A DNA stretch of 5,288 nt, taken from assembly GCA_024763135.1 (NCBI GenBank), contig JANTGD010000274.1, forward strand, positions 1 through 5,288, written 5' to 3'. A program made the translations under genes and the position numbers. A model generated the notes under the pieces. That model did no database searches. It was given only the letters and a program-made list of their open reading frames with translations, and had not been told where the DNA came from. The stretch is from Thiotrichales bacterium (lineage in GTDB: Bacteria; Pseudomonadota; Gammaproteobacteria; UWMA-0217). This document shows, one piece after another, positions 1-5,288 of this stretch (positions are counted from its first letter, which is position 1; every line of letters starts with the position of its first letter).

Positions 1-98
1 TGCACACCAATATCTTACGCGTCTTTTTTGCGCCCAACTGAGGTTTTTAGGTTGAACGTCCCAGTTTCTTCAAGTTTCTCCCGTTACGGTTTGTCAGC
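1..98. other. Leading non-coding stretch, no feature identified
   Basis: No coding frame, tRNA or strong hairpin is visible before the first gene. The reading frame of the first gene has a TAG stop at 48-50 and no other ATG, GTG or TTG between there and position 99. I found no GG-N10-GC sigma-54 signature on the plus strand. A TTGAAC at 52-57 followed 17 bases later by TTTCTC is too poor a -35/-10 pair to call. The stretch probably contains the promoter or leader of the first gene, or it may be the junction with an upstream gene outside the window. Confidence 0.4.
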
Positions 99-1040
99 AT
101 GCGTGAAATCTATCGATTACCGATTAAAAAAAATCGCCGACCTAAGGTAAAACCCAAACTTCAAGGTGTCCACACGGGCTTTAAAACGTCATTGTGTCTG
201 ACATCTTCGGAGCTGGCGGACGAATTGTTGTCTTTGCGGGGATTGATCGGTGGCTATGAGATAGATCAACAAGGCGCGCGTATTCTCCCGATACGCTGCA
301 ATGAAAAGCGCTGTGAGGGTTATGTTTGGGACCCCGAGTTACGCTTTCCCGTCGCGGTGACAAATCTCCTTCAGGAAGGGCAGTGCTTTGAGCAGCTCCA
401 GCAGCGTCCTGTACAGAGTAATTATTGTCAATTGCACCAAGTGCTTTTAACTGATCCGGTGATCGAGGAAAGGCAGAACGCGCAGGCATTGACAATTGAT
501 TTTAACCTGGCATTCGCTTATGAAGCTGCTCACTATAGCGCTGAATTGGGCATGGTGACTTTGGTTGAAAGCCGACGCTACCTGACATTGGACGATCAGT
601 CGCAGGTGATAATTATCGATACCCAAAGCAGTGAACAACCAGTGGTTTATTTGCAAGCCCAGCAGGACGAGCAGCCGATCAAGCCGATTGGTCAGCCACT
701 GCGACAGGCCCACCCACAACCCGGGCATGTGCAGCTGCGTTTCGCGCAAACTATTCCCGAAATCTGGGCAGGGCGGGGAGTCGCTGAACTCACGGTGCTG
801 GAAGAATACCATCATTATTTATTGCAACGCCCGATTGCAACGCCTCATACAACCATCTGGGTACCTGCGCTGGAACCGATTTCCTGGGGGTGGAGCATGC
901 GCGCGGGTCGGCGGCGCGATCAATCCTGGTGCATCCTCAGGCGTAAATTGATTCAGCCTTTTCTCCGCCCGGATGGTTTGGATTTTCCGCTCTGGTCGGA
1001 TAGTGTCAAATCGTTTTGTCAGCCGGTTTATTGGAGATGA
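99..1040 (+). CDS. Uncharacterised 313-aa protein, translationally coupled to a flavin oxidase
   Basis: I do not recognise this family. The start at 99 is the first possible start codon after an in-frame stop at 48-50. It has no clear Shine-Dalgarno sequence. The N-terminus is very basic (KKNRRPKVKPK, residues 10-20), with no hydrophobic core, so I see neither a signal peptide nor a membrane segment; a cytoplasmic protein is likely. There are seven cysteines (33, 67, 72, 96, 110, 278, 307). C67 and C72 form a C-x4-C pair in a strand-rich region. The middle (about 150-220) is rich in glutamine and beta-forming residues, and the last 65 residues are rich in tryptophan and arginine (W253, W263, W265, W277, W299, W312; GRRRDQSW near 270-277). 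Its stop overlaps the next gene by four bases (ATGA), so the two are almost certainly co-transcribed and translationally coupled. That coding arrangement, and full length without frameshift, supports a real gene. Function is unknown. Confidence 0.8.
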   Translation: MREIYRLPIKKNRRPKVKPKLQGVHTGFKTSLCLTSSELADELLSLRGLIGGYEIDQQGARILPIRCNEKRCEGYVWDPELRFPVAVTNLLQEGQCFEQLQQRPVQSNYCQLHQVLLTDPVIEERQNAQALTIDFNLAFAYEAAHYSAELGMVTLVESRRYLTLDDQSQVIIIDTQSSEQPVVYLQAQQDEQPIKPIGQPLRQAHPQPGHVQLRFAQTIPEIWAGRGVAELTVLEEYHHYLLQRPIATPHTTIWVPALEPISWGWSMRAGRRRDQSWCILRRKLIQPFLRPDGLDFPLWSDSVKSFCQPVYWR

Positions 1041-2125
1041 CGCTGGATATCGCAATCGTAGGGGGTGGCATCGCAGGGCTGAGCCTGGCAACAGCATTGG
1101 CGCAGACAGATCGAGAGGTTGCGATATTCGATGCGCGAGATTATTTCGGGGGACGAATTTGCGCTTTTTCTTCAAATGAGGCGGAGCAGATTTCTTTTGA
1201 TCTTGGGCCGAGCTGGGTCTGGCCGGAGGATCAGCCCTTACTCGCGGCCTTGCTCCGCAAACATGATTTGCCAACCATGGAGCAACCCTGTGAGGGAGCA
1301 AATCTCTACCAGGCCAGTGCCAATGCCGCAGCGCAGCGATTCGTAGACCCAAGCATCTATGCCGGCGCCTATCGCCTGCGTGATGGTTTGGATGCATTGG
1401 TCAGCGCGATGCTCGAAACGCTGCCGGCGGCCAGACATTCCAAGCACCGATTGCTGTCGCTACAAAATAGAGACACGCACATTGCGCTTGAGTTCGAGGT
1501 GAATGAATCCGCCCCGCGTACTGTTTTGGCTAAACAGGTTGCGCTGTTGCTTCCCCCGCGATTAGTGGCTCAATCGCTACAGTTTGACCCGGCGCTCAGT
1601 CCCCGGATACTGCGGTTGATGCGTGAAACGCCGACCTGGATGGCGGGGCACGCTAAGGTTGTCGCGCACTACCCGACGGCGTTCTGGCGCGAACAGGGAC
1701 TCAGTGGAAATGCGTTTTGTAGCTATCCTGAGGCGACATTGGGAGAAATCTACGATGCCTCGCATAGTGCGATAAAATCAGCCGCATTAGCCGGATTTTT
1801 TGCGTTGAGCGCGGCGCAACGAGAACGGTTGCGGGGAGAGTTGGAGGGGCGTGTGATTGCTCAGCTGACGCACTTATTTGGCGCTCCGGCTGCAGAGCCA
1901 AAGCGTGTTGTGATTAAAGACTGGGCGCGGGATACGTTGACTGCAACGCCGCAGGATTGGCAGATCCCTGCAGCGCATCCTGTCTATGGTAATCGCTATC
2001 TTCGTCTTGCTCATTGGGAGGACAAGCTGTATTTCGGCGGCAGCGAAACCGCCCAACGCTTCGGGGGATACCTGGAAGGCGCGTTACAATCCGCGCAAAC
2101 CGTGTATCGGCAAATGCAGCTCTAG
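1037..2125 (+). CDS. Flavin-containing amine oxidase-like FAD-dependent oxidoreductase
   Basis: This is a 362-aa protein of the monoamine oxidase/flavin-containing amine oxidoreductase superfamily. The N-terminal Rossmann dinucleotide-binding motif GGGIAG (residues 9-14) is followed by the acidic end of strand two (VAIFDAR, D32) and GGR (38-40). FDLGPSWVWP (54-63) is the family's DLG-x-x-W block. K207 in AKVVAHYPTAFW aligns by eye with the lysine that contacts the flavin through water in monoamine oxidases (inference). The C-terminal FAD-binding block GGSETAQRFGGYLEGAL is at 334-350. No signal peptide is present, so it should be cytoplasmic. An in-frame TTG at 1016 would add seven residues, but I chose ATG at 1037: it begins just before the Rossmann strand and overlaps the upstream stop (TGA 1038-1040). 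Because GGAG abuts this ATG with no spacing, translation probably depends on coupling. It is somewhat short for the family but both FAD blocks are intact. The substrate cannot be told, and a role in nitrogen fixation is only suggested by position. Confidence 0.85.
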   Translation: MTLDIAIVGGGIAGLSLATALAQTDREVAIFDARDYFGGRICAFSSNEAEQISFDLGPSWVWPEDQPLLAALLRKHDLPTMEQPCEGANLYQASANAAAQRFVDPSIYAGAYRLRDGLDALVSAMLETLPAARHSKHRLLSLQNRDTHIALEFEVNESAPRTVLAKQVALLLPPRLVAQSLQFDPALSPRILRLMRETPTWMAGHAKVVAHYPTAFWREQGLSGNAFCSYPEATLGEIYDASHSAIKSAALAGFFALSAAQRERLRGELEGRVIAQLTHLFGAPAAEPKRVVIKDWARDTLTATPQDWQIPAAHPVYGNRYLRLAHWEDKLYFGGSETAQRFGGYLEGALQSAQTVYRQMQL

Positions 2126-2218
2126 TACCTCGTCCAGGCCGCTACTCAAGCAATCCATAGTCAAGCCTCATACAGACCTGTCGGGCGGATCAGGCGTTAG
2201 CCGCATCCACCAAAGAAA
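2126..2218. other. Convergent intergenic region
   Basis: These 93 bases separate the 3' end of the flavin oxidase gene from the 3' end of the minus-strand NifZ-like gene. A bidirectional terminator would be expected here, but I see only a weak four-base stem (GCGG at 2185-2188 with CCGC at 2201-2204) without a T-tract, so I do not call one. Confidence 0.3.
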
Positions 2219-2479
2219 CTACTGTGCCTCTTGTTCGACGGTCAATTCTTCTGGCCATACCCCTGTGGGTGGTCCGAGGTTCAGATCAGGACCTTCGAAA
2301 CGAACCAAATAGAGCACTTGTTCCGGTTGTTCCTCCAGGTGGCCGGTTTCAATAATGACCCCGCGCGTACCGGAAGCCGCAATTAACGCATCGTCAGGTA
2401 ATTCAGGGATGCCACCGTCGTTATAAATGGCATTGGCGGCATAGACCAAATCACCTGGATTGAGATTTTTTAAATTCAC
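2219..2479 (-). CDS. NifZ-domain-like small protein
   Basis: This 86-aa product resembles one NifZ domain. NifZ proteins carry a GD-x-V segment, then RNDGTYPG, then a turn of the type RG-x-x-G-x-V followed by a (Y)-x-V-x-F strand and an E-E-L segment. Here I see GDLVYAANAIYNDGGIPEL (residues 9-27), GTRGVIIETGHL (37-48), LYLVRFEG (57-64) and GVWPEELT (73-80). NifZ of Azotobacter is longer and appears to contain two such units; this protein has one. NifZ is known as an accessory factor for P-cluster formation on the second half of the MoFe protein. The start is GTG at 2479-2477, supported by GGAAGG on the minus strand (2491-2486) six bases upstream; an ATG just above it is out of frame and meets a stop at once. 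The gene is divergent from iscA-nifUS and may share the NifA site, but no GC-N10-CC promoter was found on its side. Family assignment is by eye and moderately sure. Confidence 0.7.
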   Translation of the reverse strand: MNLKNLNPGDLVYAANAIYNDGGIPELPDDALIAASGTRGVIIETGHLEEQPEQVLYLVRFEGPDLNLGPPTGVWPEELTVEQEAQ

Positions 2480-2485
2480 TGTCTA

Positions 2486-2491
2486 CCTTCC
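2486..2491 (-). promoter_or_regulatory. Shine-Dalgarno of the NifZ-like gene (sets a GTG start)
   Basis: On the minus strand the sequence reads GGAAGG, six bases before the GTG at 2479. It is the reason for choosing this non-ATG start. Confidence 0.7.
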
Positions 2492-2530
2492 ATTATTGTG
2501 GTGTTTGTACCGCCAAAGCAGTGTGTTGCA

Positions 2531-2546
2531 TGTTGTATTTGCGACA
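2531..2546 (+). promoter_or_regulatory. NifA upstream activating sequence (TGT-N10-ACA)
   Basis: TGT at 2531-2533 and ACA at 2544-2546 are separated by exactly ten bases, the consensus binding site of the enhancer-binding protein NifA. The centre lies about 97 bases before the transcription start predicted from the -24/-12 promoter, within the usual 80-150 base range for NifA sites. I checked the other TGT triplets between 2480 and 2536 and none has ACA at the right distance. Being palindromic, the site could also act toward the divergent NifZ-like gene. Confidence 0.82.
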
Positions 2547-2609
2547 AATTATCGTTGGCGATGATTTAAAAGCCATTAAAAACAATCACTAACTAGAACA
2601 CAACTGGTG

Positions 2610-2625
2610 TGGCATAGCGTTTGCA
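2610..2625 (+). promoter_or_regulatory. Sigma-54 (RpoN) -24/-12 promoter of iscA-nifU-nifS
   Basis: TGGCATAGCGTTTGCA matches the RpoN consensus TGGCAC-N5-TTGCA with one change. The invariant GG (2611-2612) and GC (2623-2624) are exactly ten bases apart. Taking C2624 as -12, transcription should begin near 2636, about 39 bases before the iscA ATG. An AT-rich stretch lies between the NifA site and this promoter; AATCACTAACTAG at 2584-2596 is a poor match to an IHF site, so looping by IHF is possible but not established. The promoter implies expression only when NifA is active, that is under nitrogen limitation and low oxygen. Confidence 0.9.
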
Positions 2626-2660
2626 ATGACATATATCAACATAAGCAAAACACTTGCCAT

Positions 2661-2664
2661 GGAG
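2661..2664 (+). promoter_or_regulatory. Shine-Dalgarno that fixes the iscA start
   Basis: GGAG lies ten bases before ATG 2675. It supports that ATG over an in-frame TTG at 2654, which lies upstream of this ribosome-binding site and would add seven residues (MPWRPIP) foreign to the family. Confidence 0.65.
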
Positions 2665-2674
2665 ACCCATACCG

Positions 2675-2998
2675 ATGCTGAAGCTCAGCAACAGCGCTCA
2701 ATCCGCGATCACACGTTTTCTTGAATCCTCTGACGCCCCGCAAGGTGGATTACGTATTGCCGTCACCGACGGTGGGTGCTCTGGCATGCAATACGCCATG
2801 TCGCTCGAGGCGGAAAGCCGTGCGGATGACACGATTATCGAATTCGACGCGTTTCAGGTATTTGTTGACTCCCAAAGTGCGCCACTCTTACAAGGTATTT
2901 CGGTGGATTATCTGGAAGGTGTGGATGGCAGTGGATTCAAATTTGAAAACCCAAATGCAACTGCTGCCTGCGGTTGTGGTAAATCTTTTTCTGCGTAG
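2675..2998 (+). CDS. iscA: A-type Fe-S carrier protein IscA, nif-specific copy
   Basis: This is a 107-aa member of the HesB/IscA family, the length I recall for the nif-linked IscA of Azotobacter. The three invariant cysteines are present: C35 in GGCSGMQY and C99 and C101 in ACGCGKSF near the C-terminus, giving the C-x63-C-x-C signature. The core motif GGLRIAVTDGG (24-34) and SGFKFENPNA (86-95) are also typical. A-type proteins bind iron or Fe-S clusters and pass [4Fe-4S] clusters to client proteins; in this setting the clients would be nitrogenase components or their maturases, in the cytoplasm. It is the first gene after the RpoN/NifA promoter and lies 11 bases before nifU, whose Shine-Dalgarno overlaps the iscA stop. 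The gene is intact and nothing unusual is seen. Confidence 0.93.
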   Translation: MLKLSNSAQSAITRFLESSDAPQGGLRIAVTDGGCSGMQYAMSLEAESRADDTIIEFDAFQVFVDSQSAPLLQGISVDYLEGVDGSGFKFENPNATAACGCGKSFSA

Positions 2999-3009
2999 GA
3001 GCCAAGTTT

Positions 3010-3918
3010 ATGTGGGATTATTCCGAGAAGGTACAAGAACATTTTTTCAATCCGCGTAACGCCGGGGCAGTGGAAAACGCCAATGCCACGGGAGATGTCG
3101 GATCGCTCTCCTGCGGTGATGCCTTGCGCCTGACCCTAAAGGTGGACCCGGAGACCGATAAAATTCTCGATGCCGGGTTTCAGACCTTTGGATGCGGCTC
3201 TGCCATCGCTTCGAGTTCGGCGCTTACCGAGATGATCAAGGGCATGACGCTCGATGATGCCTTGGAGGTGAGTAATCAGGATATTGCGGATTTTCTGGAT
3301 GGGTTGCCACCGGAAAAAATGCATTGTTCGGTTATGGGCCGAGAAGCGCTACAGGCTGCCATCGCCAATTATCGCGGTGAGGAATGGTCGGACGATCACG
3401 AAGAAGGCGCACTGGTTTGTAAGTGTTTTGCGATCGACGAAGTCATGATTGAAGAGACCGTTCGCGCAAATCAGTTGAAAACCGTGGAAGACGTGACAAA
3501 TTATACCAAGGCCGGTGGTGGATGCGCTGCCTGTCATGAGGGAATAGAGGAGATTCTGACGCGGGTTCTGGCCGAGCAGGGTGAGGCGTTTGATCCTAAT
3601 GCCGCCGTCGCAGCGCCTGAACCAGAGCCAGTGGCGGCGCAAGCGAAGCAACCGTTGACAAATTTACAGCGAATTAAAAAGATCGAAACGCTGCTCGATG
3701 AAATTAGGCCGAACTTACAACGTGACAGGGGAGATGTCGAGCTTCTGGAAGTCGATGGCAGGAATATCTATGTGAATCTCATCGGCGCCTGCTCAGGTTG
3801 CCAGCTTGCATCTGCCACATTGGGTGGCATCCAGCAACATCTGGCCGATGGGCTGGGGGAAATGATCCAGGTATTGCCCGCCGAGGCGCTGGCGCATCGT
3901 GACATGATGAGGGCATAA
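3010..3918 (+). CDS. nifU: NifU, modular Fe-S cluster assembly scaffold for nitrogenase
   Basis: NifU assembles Fe-S clusters from NifS-derived sulfur and donates them to nitrogenase proteins. This 302-aa protein has the full three-part architecture. The IscU-like domain (about 1-125) carries C35, D37, C62 and C106. The central 2Fe-2S domain (about 133-180) carries C137 and C139 (VCKC) and C172 and C175 (GGCAACH). An Ala/Pro/Glu-rich linker (about 196-214) leads to the Nfu domain (about 218-292) with C261-x-x-C264 in IGACSGCQLAS. The first seven cysteines fall at the same residue numbers that I recall for the Azotobacter vinelandii protein, whereas the Nfu pair lies about eleven residues earlier, so the linker is shorter here. 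The start has AGGAG at 2997-3001, eight bases upstream, overlapping the iscA stop. It is the second gene of the operon; nifS follows after two bases. The gene is complete with all expected ligands. Confidence 0.98.
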   Translation: MWDYSEKVQEHFFNPRNAGAVENANATGDVGSLSCGDALRLTLKVDPETDKILDAGFQTFGCGSAIASSSALTEMIKGMTLDDALEVSNQDIADFLDGLPPEKMHCSVMGREALQAAIANYRGEEWSDDHEEGALVCKCFAIDEVMIEETVRANQLKTVEDVTNYTKAGGGCAACHEGIEEILTRVLAEQGEAFDPNAAVAAPEPEPVAAQAKQPLTNLQRIKKIETLLDEIRPNLQRDRGDVELLEVDGRNIYVNLIGACSGCQLASATLGGIQQHLADGLGEMIQVLPAEALAHRDMMRA

Positions 3919-3920
3919 AC

Positions 3921-5132
3921 ATGAGTAAAGGAATTTATTTGGATAATAACGCCACCACCATGGTGGCGCCCGAAGTAGTTGAAGCGATGTTGCCTTATTT
4001 TACTGAGCAATTTGGCAATCCTTCCTCGATTCACCAATTTGGCAATCAAGTTGGTAAAGCACTCAAGAAAGCGCGTAAACAGGTGCAGCGGTTATTGGGT
4101 GCGCAGTATGATTCCGAAATCATTTTTACCTCTTGTGGCACCGAGTCTGATTCGACGGCAATTCTATCGGCTTTGAGGGCGCAGCCAGAGCGCAAAGAAA
4201 TCATTACCACTGTAGTGGAACATCCGGCGGTATTGAACCTTGCTGAGCAGCTGGAAAAAGAAGGCTATGTGGTTCACTATCTCAAGGTGGATAAAAAAGG
4301 CCGGCTGGATCTTGATGCCTATCAGGCGCTGTTATCGGATCAAGTGGCAGTGGTCTCGGTGATGTGGGCTAACAATGAAAGTGGCACATTGTTTCCCGTA
4401 GAAAAAATGGCAGAGATGGCCAAAGCTGCCGGTGTCATGTTCCATACCGATGCGGTACAGGCGGTCGGCAAAGTACCCATCAATCTGCAAGAATCCGCGA
4501 TCGATATGCTATCGCTTTCCGGTCACAAATTGCACGCGCCTAAAGGTGTTGGTGTGCTGTATCTCCGCCGGGGCGTGCGTTATCGTCCGCTGCTCAGGGG
4601 TGGCCACCAGGAGCGTGGACGCCGTGCAGGCACGGAGAATGCAACCTCGATCATTGGCTTGGGCAAGGCCTGTGAAATGGCGCAAGAAGCCATGGCGTAC
4701 GAAAACAGTTTTGTAAAAGCTATGCGCGATAAATTGGAAAAAGGCATATTGGATCAGGTCCCCTATTGCTTTGTAACAGGTGACCCCGATCATCGCCTGC
4801 CAAATACCTGTAATATAGCTTTTGAGTATATTGAGGGCGAGGCAATTTTATTGTTGCTCAATAAAATGGGTATCGCAGCGTCCAGTGGATCGGCTTGTAC
4901 CTCCGGCTCTTTAGAGCCTTCTCATGTTATGCGCGCCATGGATATACCGTTTACCGCCGCGCATGGGTCGGTCAGGCTGTCTTTGTCTCGTTACAATACG
5001 ATGGAAGAAATTGATCGCGTTATCGACGCCATACCACCGATTGTGGCGCAGTTGCGTGAGCTGTCGCCCTATTGGCAGGGCAATGGGCCAGTGGAAGAAC
5101 CTGAAAAGGCCTTTGCACCAACCTACGCCTGA
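3921..5132 (+). CDS. nifS: NifS, PLP-dependent cysteine desulfurase
   Basis: NifS converts L-cysteine to L-alanine and carries the sulfur as an enzyme persulfide to NifU. The 403-aa protein is a full-length class V aminotransferase-fold enzyme. I see YLDNNATT (6-13) at the N-terminus, the cofactor-stacking H101 (VVEHPAVL), N152 in the WANNESGT segment (149-156), D177 in FHTDAVQ (174-180), the PLP-binding lysine K203 in SLSGHKLHAPKG, and the catalytic C326 in SSGSACTSGSLEPSHV. Each active-site residue lies within one position of the numbering I recall for Azotobacter NifS (Lys202, Cys325). The short active-site loop is of the NifS/IscS (group I) type. GAGGG at 3909-3913 lies seven bases before the ATG, inside the end of nifU, and the two-base gap suggests coupled production of the NifU-NifS pair. 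In related clusters nifV commonly follows; here a repeat-like stretch follows instead within the window. Confidence 0.98.
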   Translation: MSKGIYLDNNATTMVAPEVVEAMLPYFTEQFGNPSSIHQFGNQVGKALKKARKQVQRLLGAQYDSEIIFTSCGTESDSTAILSALRAQPERKEIITTVVEHPAVLNLAEQLEKEGYVVHYLKVDKKGRLDLDAYQALLSDQVAVVSVMWANNESGTLFPVEKMAEMAKAAGVMFHTDAVQAVGKVPINLQESAIDMLSLSGHKLHAPKGVGVLYLRRGVRYRPLLRGGHQERGRRAGTENATSIIGLGKACEMAQEAMAYENSFVKAMRDKLEKGILDQVPYCFVTGDPDHRLPNTCNIAFEYIEGEAILLLLNKMGIAASSGSACTSGSLEPSHVMRAMDIPFTAAHGSVRLSLSRYNTMEEIDRVIDAIPPIVAQLRELSPYWQGNGPVEEPEKAFAPTYA

Positions 5133-5172
5133 TTGACCGACCGATCGTCTGATTTCTATTCGATAGGCCTTA

Positions 5173-5288
5173 GCAGGCTGTTGAAAAACTTTCAGGTGAG
5201 TGCGAGACAAGGCAAAATCTGGAGAAAAAGCGCAGTTTACACGCAGTAAATGAGCATTTTGAGCCACAATTAACGCTGGATCGTGCCA
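5173..5288. repeat. Probable dispersed repeat or insertion-element end (partial)
   Basis: Starting about 40 bases after nifS, the sequence GCAGGCTGTTGAAAAAC (5173-5189) is followed by a segment containing GAGACAAGGCAAAA and GCAGTTTAC...GTAAATGAGCATTTT. I recognise this style of non-coding sequence as a recurring element in gammaproteobacterial genomes, often at the ends of insertion sequences or in miniature elements. I cannot assign an IS family. It contains an imperfect hairpin and no credible open reading frame, and it continues past the window end, so neither its far boundary nor target duplications can be seen. Strand is not determinable. Confidence 0.5.
5225..5260. repeat. Imperfect inverted repeat (hairpin) inside the repeat-like stretch
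   Basis: The left arm is AAAAAGCGCAGTTTAC (5225-5240) and the right arm is GTAAATGAGCATTTT (5246-5260), around the five-base loop ACGCA. Aligned with one gap, 13 of 16 positions pair, with a perfect five-base stem next to the loop. It lacks the GC-rich stem and T-tract of an intrinsic terminator, so it is more likely structure internal to a mobile or repeat element. Confidence 0.6.

Noticed and set aside
1016..1036. TTG start seven codons upstream for the flavin oxidase
   Set aside because: The extra residues add nothing to the Rossmann fold, which begins right after the ATG at 1037. The ATGA overlap with the upstream stop is the more usual arrangement.
819..1397. Minus-strand 192-aa open frame across the junction of the first two genes
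   Set aside because: The product is rich in Arg, His and Pro with no domain features, and is antisense to two well-supported genes.
2185..2204. Hairpin between the convergent genes as a terminator
   Set aside because: There are only four base pairs with a 12-base loop and no T-tract.
2497..2516. Possible minus-strand sigma-54 promoter for the NifZ-like gene (GG near 2514, AC near 2501)
   Set aside because: The spacing is right but the essential -12 GC is AC, and the rest of the consensus is poor. No other GC-N10-CC was found between 2480 and 2585.
2654..2674. TTG start for iscA giving a 114-aa protein
   Set aside because: The Shine-Dalgarno GGAG (2661-2664) lies downstream of it, and ATG 2675 gives the 107-aa length typical of the nif-linked IscA.
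5146..5166. Short palindromes (CGATCG; CTAT-TCG-ATAG) after nifS as a terminator
   Set aside because: The stems are three to four bases long with no following T-run; they are not convincing as an intrinsic terminator.
4911..5267. Minus-strand 118-aa open frame opposite the end of nifS
   Set aside because: It lies mostly antisense to the conserved nifS coding sequence and starts in the repeat-like stretch. The product shows no recognisable domain, so it is a frame shadow.

Overview
This window is a segment of a nitrogen-fixation (nif) region, most likely from a free-living or symbiotic diazotrophic gammaproteobacterium. The grounds are family-level. The order iscA-nifU-nifS matches the iscA(nif)-nifU-nifS block of the Azotobacter/Pseudomonas type. 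The NifU cysteine positions (35, 62, 106, 137, 139, 172, 175) coincide with those I recall for Azotobacter vinelandii NifU. A classical sigma-54 promoter with a NifA-type upstream activating sequence precedes the block. Base composition is moderate, and I cannot name the genus from the sequence alone.

Layout. Positions 1-98 hold no recognisable gene. Positions 99-1040 (+) encode a 313-aa protein that I do not recognise. Its stop overlaps, in an ATGA junction, the start of a 362-aa flavin-containing amine-oxidase-like FAD protein (1037-2125, +). Convergent to that pair, on the minus strand, is a small NifZ-domain-like protein (2479-2219, GTG start). The 195-bp region between the NifZ-like start and iscA (2480-2674) holds a TGT-N10-ACA NifA site (2531-2546) and a -24/-12 promoter (2610-2625). 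From this promoter runs a tight operon of iscA (2675-2998), nifU (3010-3918) and nifS (3921-5132), with gaps of 11 and 2 bases and good Shine-Dalgarno sequences. From about 5173 to the window end is non-coding DNA that looks like the end of a dispersed repeat or insertion-type element, with an imperfect hairpin; it runs out of the window.

How the genes work together. NifS is the PLP-dependent cysteine desulfurase that supplies sulfur. NifU is the modular scaffold on which Fe-S clusters are built. The IscA-type protein is an A-type carrier or iron-binding accessory. Together they feed [4Fe-4S] clusters to nitrogenase and its maturation enzymes, and the promoter indicates induction by NifA/RpoN under nitrogen-fixing conditions. 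The NifZ-like protein would fit P-cluster or MoFe-protein maturation. The coupled unknown protein and flavin oxidase sit beside this block, but nothing in the sequence proves that they belong to the nif regulon.
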